This document shows positions 6,306 to 11,204 of a stretch of DNA of 11,204 nt, piece after piece; the first letter of the stretch is position 1; the number at the start of each line of letters is the position of its first letter. Origin of the DNA: Ruminococcus sp. AM22-13 (GTDB lineage: Bacteria; Bacillota; Clostridia; Lachnospirales; Lachnospiraceae); assembly GCF_003471165.1 (NCBI RefSeq), contig NZ_QRIL01000041.1, positions 1 to 11,204 on the forward strand, given 5' to 3'. A model generated the notes under the pieces. It did no database searches, was not told where the DNA came from, and saw only the letters and a list, made by a program, of their open reading frames with translations. The position numbers and the translations under genes were made by a program.

Positions 6306-6356
6306 AAGCAGAAATGTTTGAAGCGAGTTTATTCGTGGAGAGCATTTCTGCTTTTT
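6306..6356 (+). terminator. Rho-independent terminator after the M67 gene
   Basis: An 11-bp perfect stem, AAGCAGAAATG with CATTTCTGCTT, has a long loop of about 26 bases and is followed by TTTT (to 6356). It ends the M67 transcript 20 bp past the stop codon. The following ~130 bases up to the next promoter hold nothing I recognise. Confidence 0.8.
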
Positions 6357-6485
6357 AATTCAAATAAATCAATAAGTTTTCTGCATTAATTGTGAAAAGT
6401 AATAGATAGGGATTGGCTTGTAGCAGGATGAGTAAGTGGTAAAGCAGGGAGTTTCAAAAACCATTAACAACGGGTCAAAAATCTA

Positions 6486-6494
6486 TGATACAAT
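6486..6494 (+). promoter_or_regulatory. Extended -10 promoter of the transporter-Nudix operon
   Basis: TGATACAAT is an extended -10 (TG-N-TACAAT) 18 bases before the first possible start codon. A TTAACA 19 bp upstream of the TACAAT hexamer could act as the -35. Confidence 0.55.
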
Positions 6495-6533
6495 AGAAAA
6501 AGTGAAAAACAAATGAAAAGAGAGAAAACAAAA

Positions 6534-7475
6534 ATGACACAAAAACAAAACACATTAACAAAAACCGGAATCGTAGCACTCCTTGCATGTATTTGCTGTA
6601 TCCTATGGGGTAGCGCAATTCCGGTAATTAAAACAGGCTATCGCCTGATGCAGGTAGATTCCGCAGATACTGCAAGCCAGATTGTCTTTGCGGGAGTTCG
6701 TTTTACACTGGCGGGAATCCTGGTACTGATCTTTGCATCAATCAGAGAAAAGAAAGTGATGATCCCAGATAAAGAGATTCTGAAATATGCAGTTCCAGTA
6801 TGTCTGGCACAGACAGTTGGACAATATTTCTTCTTTTATATAGGTGTTGCACATACATCAGGAGTAAAAGGCGGCATTATCACTGGACTTGGAAATTTTA
6901 TCGCAATTCTGATGTCCTGTCTGATCTTTCGTAATGAACGAATGACAGGCAGAAAAATAGCAGGATGCGTTCTGGGATTTGCCGGAGTTGTTGTGATCAA
7001 TCTGATGGGAAATTCCCTGGATATGGGATTTAAGCTGACTGGTGAGGGATTTATTCTGATTGCGCAGTTATCTTATGGAATTTCCACGGTCCTGATCAAT
7101 CTATTTTCCAGAACAGTATCTCCAGTAGTGCTGAGTGGAACGCAGTTTGCGATGGGAGGAATCGTTCTGACGCTGATCGGAGTGGGAATGGGCGGACATC
7201 TCGGAAATGTTACTGTAGGAGGTGTGGCAATTATATTTTATCTGGCAATGGTTTCTGCAGTGGCCTATACACTTTGGTCTGTACTGCTTGCATGGAATGA
7301 TGTTTCGAAAGTTGCAATCTTTGGATTTGTCAATCCGTTGTGCAGTGTGATTCTGTCTGCTCTGATACTTGGTGAGGTGAAGCAGGCATTCAATATTGGA
7401 AGCCTGATAGCTCTGCTCCTGGTTTGCGCGGGAATTTATATTGTTAATTGCAAAGAAAATAAGAGGAAAATTTAA
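6534..7475 (+). CDS. DMT superfamily transporter (EamA family)
   Basis: The product has 313 residues from this start and about ten hydrophobic segments in two EamA repeats: the first from GIVALLACICCILWGSAIPVI, the second from GFILIAQLSYGISTVLI. Glycine-rich helices and the motif ILWGSAIPVIKTG near the N-terminus are typical of drug/metabolite exporters of the inner membrane. The substrate cannot be read from sequence. Alternative ATGs lie at 6513 and 6534. I prefer 6534 because AAGAGAG is placed about 9 bases before it, whereas 6513 has no ribosome site and would begin only ~12 bases after the predicted transcript start. The stop is 2 bp before the Nudix gene start, so the two are co-transcribed and probably translationally coupled. 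Confidence 0.9.
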   Translation: MTQKQNTLTKTGIVALLACICCILWGSAIPVIKTGYRLMQVDSADTASQIVFAGVRFTLAGILVLIFASIREKKVMIPDKEILKYAVPVCLAQTVGQYFFFYIGVAHTSGVKGGIITGLGNFIAILMSCLIFRNERMTGRKIAGCVLGFAGVVVINLMGNSLDMGFKLTGEGFILIAQLSYGISTVLINLFSRTVSPVVLSGTQFAMGGIVLTLIGVGMGGHLGNVTVGGVAIIFYLAMVSAVAYTLWSVLLAWNDVSKVAIFGFVNPLCSVILSALILGEVKQAFNIGSLIALLLVCAGIYIVNCKENKRKI

Positions 7476-7477
7476 TA

Positions 7478-8233
7478 ATGTCACAAAAGAATCATGAAAT
7501 AACAGATGGACGATTAGTACAGACGGATAAGAAATATTCCCATTTAAAACTGAAACAGAAAGAAAAAATTGCAGAATGGATGTTTCAGGAAACAAGAGAT
7601 TTTTATACTAAAAAATATACATTTCCAAATGACAAACAACTGTCAGAAGTAGTAGATAAAGTATATGAAAAAATTGAAGAAGCTGGAATATGGGTTCCTT
7701 ATGGAGAGGTCTTGAAGCATTACAAATCAAAAAGATCTAATGTTAACAAGCGGGTTAAAAGATTATTTAATGAAAAAGGGGAAAACTATATAGATCAGGC
7801 TTGCTTCATGAATATGTGCATGATCTGCGACAATGCAGGAAATGTCCTGGCACTGGACAAAGTAAACGACAGCTACACCGGAACAACCTTCCCCGGCGGA
7901 CATGTGGAGAAGAACGAAATATTTAACGATTCCGTAATCCGCGAAGTCTGGGAAGAAACCGGATTAAAAATAGAAAACCCGAAGCTGCGAGGGGTATATC
8001 ATTGGCATAGAAATGGCATTCATAATGTACTTTTTCTCTACAAAGCAGAGAAATTTTCCGGTGAATTAAAAAGTTCTGAAGAGGGAAAAGTATACTGGAT
8101 TCCATTAGAAGAACTGAAAAAACGCGAATTGGCTACAGGGATGGAATATGTACTGGAAATTATGGAATCTGATCAGGTCAATGAATGCTATATGAAACGG
8201 GAAACGCAAGGGTATGTAGGAACGTTGTATTAA
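7478..8233 (+). CDS. Nudix hydrolase with an extra N-terminal domain
   Basis: The product has 251 residues, about 100 longer than a single Nudix domain. The Nudix box is complete: GHVEKNE-x7-REVWEETGL (residues 141-163), the Mg-binding motif Gx5Ex7REUxEExGU. The flanks (VLALDKVNDSYTGTTFPGG and YHWHRNGIHNVLFLYKA) resemble the MutT-like nucleotide pyrophosphatases. Residues 20-105 form a separate, basic helical domain (SHLKLKQKEKIAEWMFQETRDFY, GIWVPYGEVLKHYKSKRSNVNKRVKRLF) that I do not recognise; its helix-rich basic character would suit nucleic-acid or protein binding. The DNA coding the first ~105 residues is visibly more AT-rich than that coding the Nudix core, consistent with a fusion of two sources. 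AAGAGGA lies 10 bases before the ATG. It is the second gene of the operon after the EamA transporter. The substrate is unknown. A tandem repeat begins directly after the stop. Confidence 0.88.
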   Translation: MSQKNHEITDGRLVQTDKKYSHLKLKQKEKIAEWMFQETRDFYTKKYTFPNDKQLSEVVDKVYEKIEEAGIWVPYGEVLKHYKSKRSNVNKRVKRLFNEKGENYIDQACFMNMCMICDNAGNVLALDKVNDSYTGTTFPGGHVEKNEIFNDSVIREVWEETGLKIENPKLRGVYHWHRNGIHNVLFLYKAEKFSGELKSSEEGKVYWIPLEELKKRELATGMEYVLEIMESDQVNECYMKRETQGYVGTLY

Positions 8234-8291
8234 CGTCGGAGAAAGTTCGGAGAAAACGTCGGAGAAAACGTCGGAGAAAACGTCGGAGAAA
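8234..8291 (+). repeat. TCGGAGAAA tandem repeat directly after the Nudix stop codon
   Basis: Five units of CGTCGGAGAAA(A)/GTTCGGAGAAAA, 11 or 12 bp each, begin at the base after the TAA. In the Nudix reading frame they would read RRRKFGENVGENVGENVGE, then TPEN and a TAG at 8303-8305. That is the linker style of AlbA_2/GHKL proteins, and a related 11-bp array occurs in such a gene at 11154-11204. The block may be the scar of a lost gene or of repeat-mediated recombination. Confidence 0.9.
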
Positions 8292-8352
8292 CACCCGAAA
8301 ATTAGCTGTAATATAATTAACAGACTAATTTTCAGGTGTTTTCTCTTTTTTG
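8291..8352 (+). terminator. Terminator of the transporter-Nudix operon
   Basis: Fifteen-base arms, ACACCCGAAAATTAG (8291-8305) and CTAATTTTCAGGTGT (8325-8339), pair with one mismatch around a 19-base loop and are followed by a T-rich tract TTTTCTCTTTTTT. The right arm also encodes the last codons and the stop of the convergent HTH gene, so the two transcription units meet in this hairpin. On the minus strand only a short T run follows, so termination of the HTH transcript is weaker. Confidence 0.8.
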
Positions 8353-8678
8353 AGCAATTCTCTGGCGTAGATAGTCAGCCGGTTGCTTAGTTCAGCATCT
8401 TTCTTCATAATTTCTACCAAAGCATATAGATCCGGAGATTCTGAACGTGAAATAATAATATAATCACAATCCATATCATCCGAAACTCCATACAGAAAAT
8501 CCACATTGCAGTGAAAAACCTGCGCAATATAGCATACAGACTGATAAGATGGTTCGCGCTCGCCTTTTTCATAACGACCATAAGTCATTGCAGAAATATT
8601 GAGTCTGCGGGCAGCTTCAGCCTTGCTGATATTTAAAGATTCTCTTAATTGTGTCAATCGTTCAGGATAAAATTTCAT
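8325..8678 (-). CDS. XRE/Cro-C1 family transcriptional regulator, likely autorepressor
   Basis: The product has 117 residues. The N-terminal helix-turn-helix (about 6-62) reads RLTQLRESLNISKAEAARRL, ISAMTYGRYEKGEREPS and IAQVFHCNVDFLYGVSD, typical of phage-repressor-like Cro/C1 proteins. The C-terminal ~50 residues are acidic then basic and helical (LYALVEIMKKDAEL to LLKKEKTPEN), probably for dimerisation. I chose the ATG at 8678 because AGAGGTGA lies 7 bases upstream on the minus strand; an upstream extension of 31 codons would run through the operator and promoter region. It is divergent from the PIN/NYN-fold gene. Two TAACC-N3-GGTTA dyads lie between them, one touching the -10 box of this gene, so negative autoregulation and control of the divergent gene are likely. 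Confidence 0.9.
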   Translation of the reverse strand: MKFYPERLTQLRESLNISKAEAARRLNISAMTYGRYEKGEREPSYQSVCYIAQVFHCNVDFLYGVSDDMDCDYIIISRSESPDLYALVEIMKKDAELSNRLTIYARELLKKEKTPEN

Positions 8679-8697
8679 TGGATTCACCTCTTGAAAA

Positions 8698-8710
8698 TAA
8701 CCATTGGTTA
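8698..8710. promoter_or_regulatory. Operator dyad O1, TAACCATTGGTTA
   Basis: TAACC-ATT-GGTTA, a perfect 5-bp dyad (extending to ATAACC...GGTTAT) between the HTH promoter and its ribosome site. Its centre is 33 bp, about three helical turns, from the second copy, so two repressor dimers would sit on the same DNA face. Confidence 0.7.
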
Positions 8711-8730
8711 TGATATCGTAGAAGAAAATG

Positions 8731-8743
8731 TAACCTATGGTTA
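8731..8743. promoter_or_regulatory. Operator dyad O2, TAACCTATGGTTA
   Basis: TAACC-TAT-GGTTA, same arms and spacing as O1. It shares one base with the TATAAT of the minus-strand HTH promoter, where a bound repressor would block RNA polymerase. Confidence 0.7.
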
Positions 8744-8771
8744 TTATACGAATACATAATAAATAAGGCAA
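8743..8771 (-). promoter_or_regulatory. Promoter of the HTH regulator gene
   Basis: On the minus strand TTGCCT (8766-8771) and a perfect TATAAT (8743-8748) are exactly 17 bp apart. O2 starts at the -10 box and O1 lies downstream, in the early transcribed region. For the plus-strand gene only a possible -10 CATAAT (8755-8760) without a clear -35 is visible, so that promoter may need an activator or be weak. Confidence 0.65.
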
Positions 8772-8816
8772 GAAAAATGTGGGAAATACACTGGTAATAA
8801 TTATGGAGGAAGTCAG

Positions 8817-9503
8817 ATGGCAGCGATACTGGTTGATTATGAGAACGTGAATGGATCAAACGGATTAAAAGGGGCGGATGCATTATGTGCTGATGATACC
8901 CTGATTATTTTCTACAGTAATTGTTGTGGGAAAATAAGGTGCGATTATCTGCAGGACATCAAAGACAGTGGATGTGAATTTAGAGTAGTAAAATTAAAAG
9001 GAAGCGGAAAGAATGCACTTGATTTTTATATCGCTGCGGAGTGCGGGATAATCAGTGAACGTGGTGAGAAAAAGATTGGAATCATAAGCAACGACAAAGG
9101 ATTCCAAGCGGTGATAGATTTCTTTTGTGTAAATAGAGATGCCGCGAAACCTCAGGTTGTGAAAGCCGGAAATATAGAGAATGCATTTACACTTTTCAAT
9201 TCCTCTCGCGACATCTGGCGAAGAAAGATGCTCCAGAATAGGATGTCAACACTTGATCTGGCAGCAGAATGTGCAAGGATTGAAGAGCGTAATAAAATGC
9301 GAAAAGAATTAGAAGGAATCCTTGAGGGAACGGAATATGAGGAGAGAACTGCGGAGATTATAGATTTTATGGAGTCGAAAAAGCTTCAGGGAAAGAAAGA
9401 ATTATATACAGGCTCCTTGCATTCTTTTGGACAAAAAGATGGAAGGGTGATTTATCATTTGATCAAAAATCATTTATCTGATATAGGTAGTAATAAAAAA
9501 TGA
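8817..9503 (+). CDS. PIN/NYN-fold ribonuclease-like protein
   Basis: The product has 228 residues, with no signal peptide or membrane segment. The N-terminal ~130 residues show the PIN/NYN nuclease layout: AAILVDYENVN (D7, E9, N10), LIIFYSN (strand 2), GSGKNALDFYIAAECG (N66, D69) and KKIGIISNDKGFQAVI (S91, N92, D93). The acidic residues D7, D69 and D93, with E9, are suitable metal ligands of a Mg/Mn-dependent RNase. The C-terminal ~80 residues are charged and helical and end with LHSFGQKDGRVIYHLIKNHL, a small conserved-looking module that might bind RNA or a partner. GGAGGA is 6 bases before the ATG at 8817. It is divergent from an autoregulated HTH gene, and its stop overlaps a promoter that reads into a CRISPR-like mini-array. 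The placement suggests a defence, toxin or RNA-processing role; this is inference, and the target RNA is unknown. Confidence 0.85.
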   Translation: MAAILVDYENVNGSNGLKGADALCADDTLIIFYSNCCGKIRCDYLQDIKDSGCEFRVVKLKGSGKNALDFYIAAECGIISERGEKKIGIISNDKGFQAVIDFFCVNRDAAKPQVVKAGNIENAFTLFNSSRDIWRRKMLQNRMSTLDLAAECARIEERNKMRKELEGILEGTEYEERTAEIIDFMESKKLQGKKELYTGSLHSFGQKDGRVIYHLIKNHLSDIGSNKK

Positions 9504-9509
9504 TATAAT
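9501..9509 (+). promoter_or_regulatory. Extended -10 promoter reading into the CRISPR-like array
   Basis: TGATATAAT is a perfect extended -10 (TG-N-TATAAT) and its first three bases are the stop codon of the PIN/NYN-fold gene. No good -35 is seen, which is common for extended -10 promoters. It would start a transcript near 9516, about 120 bases before the first repeat. Confidence 0.55.
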
Positions 9510-9633
9510 TCCTTAGTAAGGTAGGTAATGCATTATCAGGAGAGAAATAGATACAGACAGTATCCAGCTATGGAGCAGAAGTACGAAAACAGAGTATCTC
9601 AATCCGTAGGGCACTGGAGATCTACCGTCTGCA
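9510..9633 (+). other. Leader-like non-coding stretch before the repeats
   Basis: No open frame with a ribosome site is visible. It has short inverted repeats typical of a folded RNA: GATAC-AGACA-GTATC (9550-9564), TCCA-GCTA-TGGA, and AGATAC (9549-9554) able to pair instead with GTATCT (9594-9599). It lies on the side expected for a CRISPR leader, given the repeat orientation (TTGAAAT at the 3' end), but it is not obviously AT-rich like many leaders. Confidence 0.4.
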
Positions 9634-9797
9634 GTCAGCCTTCTTATGAGGCTGTGAGTTGAAATAATTCAATTTTGGCACAAAATACAGAAGAAATTCG
9701 TCAGCCTCTCTGCGAGGCTGTGAATTGAAATGGCAAAGAGGCAATAGCAGGTATACTTGCGATTGGTCAGTCTCTTTAAAAGCTTATGGGATGAATT
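9634..9797 (+). CRISPR. CRISPR-like mini-array: two 32-bp repeats plus a decayed third
   Basis: Repeat 1 is 9634-9665 and repeat 2 is 9700-9731. Both start GTCAGCCT and end AGGCTGTGA-R-TTGAAAT, with 26 of 32 bases identical. Both fold into a 7-bp stem, CAGCCTY/GAGGCTG, with a 5-base loop. The two gaps, 9666-9699 and 9732-9765, are each 34 bases and unrelated to each other. At 9766, exactly where a third repeat should begin, GTCAGTCTCTTT follows, and about 20 of the next 32 bases match repeat 2; this is the pattern of a degenerate leader-distal repeat. The 3' tail (G/A)TTGAAAT is like the 5' handle of type I and III crRNAs. No cas gene is in the window. It may be a decayed array, an array served in trans, or an RNA partner of the adjacent PIN/NYN-fold protein. 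Confidence 0.72.
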
Positions 9798-9884
9798 TTG
9801 AGAATGATGATTTGAATTGCCTTGGCTATAAATAAAAAAGAAAATGGAAAATCTTATTTTACAAAAGAGATAGGAAATTAGATA

Positions 9885-9914
9885 TTGATTTCTTTACCGA
9901 TTACTGTTTATAGT
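9885..9914 (+). promoter_or_regulatory. Possible promoter of the AlbA_2/GHKL gene
   Basis: TTGATT (9885-9890) and TATAGT (9909-9914) are 18 bp apart, with a start codon 26 bases further. The rest of 9798-9884 is AT-rich and shows no gene or convincing terminator, so transcription from the array could also continue into this gene. Confidence 0.4.
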
Positions 9915-9939
9915 ATTAAAAAACAGGAGGTTCTATATT

Positions 9940-11204
9940 ATGATGGCAAAAGATGCATTATTTTCTGGTGAGTCTAAGAATATTGAATATAAGGTGGCAC
10001 TGCCTGATAAAAGTGAAAAGTACATGAAAACAATAGTAGCTTTTGCTAATACACAGGGTGGAAAGTTGATTATAGGTGTTGATGACAGGACACATCAAAT
10101 CGTTGGAGTAGAGAATGAAGTGCTATTTCAATTAATGGATGGAATAGCTAATGCGGTTTCAGATTCATGTGTGCCGCAGATTATCCCAGATATTGAACCA
10201 CAAACTGTTAATGGTAAAACGGTTATTGTAGTAAGTGTGGAACCTGGTAAGAATCGTCCATATTATCTGAAATCAAAGGGAAAAGAGCAGGGCACTTATA
10301 TACGTGTAGCTGGAACTTCCAGACTTGCATTTCCAGATAAAGTTAAAGAACTGGAAATGGAAGGAGCTCGAATATCATGGGATGAATTGACTTGCGTAGG
10401 ATATCCTGTTACGGATGAAGCAACGGAGAAACTTTGTAAAGACATTGAAAGTTTTAGAGAAAAAGCAGGAATGTCTGCAAACTCTGTGAAAAAAGAACAA
10501 CTTATTAACTGGAAAATTTTAAAACAAAGTGATGGTCAGTTGTTGGCAACAAATGCGTATGCATTACTCACATCAGATTATTTTCCATTTTCAAAGACAC
10601 AGTGTGCTGTGTTTAAGGGTGCGGACAGAGTTGTGTTTTTGGATAAACGAGAATTTACTGGACCTGTGTATAATCAGATAGAGGAAGCGGTAGATTTTGT
10701 GTTGAGGAATATCAGACTTGGCGCTACAATTGGCGGACTAGTACGTAAGGAAAAATATGAACTTCCACCTGAAGCTATCAGGGAAATGATTATTAATGCA
10801 CATTGCCATCGGAATTTATTGGATGAATCCTGTATTCAGGTTGCGATATACGATGATCGTCTGGAAGTAACGTCGCCGGGAGGCTTATATAATGGATTGA
10901 CTTATGAAGAGGTAATGAATGGACATTCAAAACTTAGAAATAAAGGTATTGCCAATGTCTTTAGCCAGATGGGACTTGTAGAGGCTTGGGGAAGTGGAAT
11001 AAAAAGAATTTTTAACTGTGCAAGAGAATATGGACTTCCAGAGCCTAAAATTCAGGAATTTGATAATATGTTCCGAGTAGAATTGTTTAGAAATATTTCT
11101 TCAGGTCAGATAGAATCTAATTCTGTAAAGAAAACGGAATGGAATCAGAGAAAATGCGGAGAAAGTTCGGAGAAAGTTCGGAGAAAGTTCGGAGAAAGTT
11201 CGGA
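9940..11204 (+). CDS. AlbA_2 (Schlafen-like) and GHKL-ATPase domain regulator, 3' partial
   Basis: The gene is open from the ATG at 9940 (CAGGAGG 9 bases upstream) to the window edge, 421 codons. N-terminal AlbA_2 domain: ESKNIEYKVAL, VAFANTQGGKLIIGVDD (residues 33-49), YIRVAGTSRLA. C-terminal HATPase_c_4/GHKL-like part: EMIINAHCHRN (E282, N286), LEVTSPGGLYNG (SPGG 312-315), GIANVFSQMGLVEAWGSGIKRI (GSG 351-353) and FRVELFRN. This is the COG2865 architecture, annotated as putative transcriptional regulators or RecG-like proteins and often found in accessory and defence regions. From residue 405 an 11-bp tandem repeat codes ESSEKVRRKFG in three-unit cycles. In the family a winged helix usually follows such linkers, and here it lies beyond the window. 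Because 11 is not a multiple of 3, changes in repeat number would shift the frame of that end. Confidence 0.88.
   Translation, partial: MMAKDALFSGESKNIEYKVALPDKSEKYMKTIVAFANTQGGKLIIGVDDRTHQIVGVENEVLFQLMDGIANAVSDSCVPQIIPDIEPQTVNGKTVIVVSVEPGKNRPYYLKSKGKEQGTYIRVAGTSRLAFPDKVKELEMEGARISWDELTCVGYPVTDEATEKLCKDIESFREKAGMSANSVKKEQLINWKILKQSDGQLLATNAYALLTSDYFPFSKTQCAVFKGADRVVFLDKREFTGPVYNQIEEAVDFVLRNIRLGATIGGLVRKEKYELPPEAIREMIINAHCHRNLLDESCIQVAIYDDRLEVTSPGGLYNGLTYEEVMNGHSKLRNKGIANVFSQMGLVEAWGSGIKRIFNCAREYGLPEPKIQEFDNMFRVELFRNISSGQIESNSVKKTEWNQRKCGESSEKVRRKFGESS
11154..11204 (+). repeat. 11-bp tandem repeat (GTTCGGAGAAA) inside the AlbA_2/GHKL gene
   Basis: There is one variant unit (ATGCGGAGAAA, 11154-11164), three perfect units GTTCGGAGAAA (11165-11197) and 7 bases of another at the window edge, so the array continues outside. 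All three frames are open within the repeat. Three units equal 33 bp and code the 11-residue cycle ESSEKVRRKFG. It shares the TCGGAGAAA core and orientation with the block at 8234-8291. Confidence 0.95.

Noticed and set aside
7101..7595. Minus-strand open frame of 164 codons
   Set aside because: It lies antisense to the EamA transporter and Nudix genes, is rich in His, Ser, Asn and Gln as antisense frames are, and has no ribosome site.
8679..8771. N-terminal extension of the HTH regulator
   Set aside because: It would translate the operator and promoter DNA. The ribosome site before the ATG at 8678 decides the start.
9511..9521. CCTTA-G-TAAGG as a terminator of the nuclease gene
   Set aside because: The stem is only 5 bp with a 1-base loop and no T tract follows, so it cannot act as a terminator.

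Overview
The sequence looks like gut Firmicutes DNA, most likely Lachnospiraceae (Blautia/Dorea/Mediterraneibacter-like). It is AT-rich with purine-rich coding strands, Shine-Dalgarno sites are strong (AAGGAGG, GGAGGA, CAGGAGG), and the gene content is typical of that family: a radical SAM mobile pair, LysR-flavodoxin-SDR, a DUF6061-like protein, M67/ThiF, and AlbA/GHKL proteins with repeat linkers. The genus is an inference; there is no rRNA or marker gene here.

Layout. (1) 1-1341: a tandem pair of overlapping radical SAM-type genes, the first cut by the window edge, ended by a hairpin terminator. (2) 1342-1746: no convincing gene, but a dense set of palindromes and hairpins. (3) 1747-4265: a self-contained redox module, a LysR regulator divergent from a flavodoxin-SDR operon, bounded on both sides by bidirectional terminators. 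The 150-bp divergent gap has two facing promoters and a LysR-type operator. (4) 4270-5417: a small DUF6061-like gene, a doubtful small ORF and a Cro/C1-type regulator with two membrane segments. (5) 5506-6356: the C-terminal stub of a ThiF/MoeB/HesA-type E1-like enzyme followed by an intact JAMM (M67) metallopeptidase, apparently a sulfur-carrier operon whose 5' part was lost at a recombination boundary near 5505-5518. (6) 6486-8352: a DMT/EamA transporter and a Nudix hydrolase with an extra N-terminal domain, closed by a strong terminator. (7) 8234-11204: an accessory block starting and ending in related TCGGAGAAA tandem repeats. It holds a small HTH repressor with two operator palindromes, a divergent PIN/NYN-fold ribonuclease-like gene, a miniature CRISPR-like array and an AlbA_2/GHKL regulator gene that runs off the window.

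The most interesting part is 8325-9797. A PIN/NYN nuclease candidate sits under a likely autoregulated divergent repressor. Its stop codon overlaps an extended -10 promoter. About 130 bp further on are two 32-bp palindromic repeats with CRISPR-like 3' tails (TTGAAAT), separated by 34 bp, then a decayed third repeat at exactly the next 34-bp interval. No cas gene is present in the window. This could be an orphan or decaying CRISPR array, or a compact nuclease-plus-RNA locus; the sequence alone cannot decide.

A second theme is the repeat with core TCGGAGAAA. Inside the AlbA_2/GHKL gene it has an 11-bp period, so loss or gain of a unit changes the reading frame downstream. A related copy, partly with a 12-bp period, lies directly after the Nudix stop codon.
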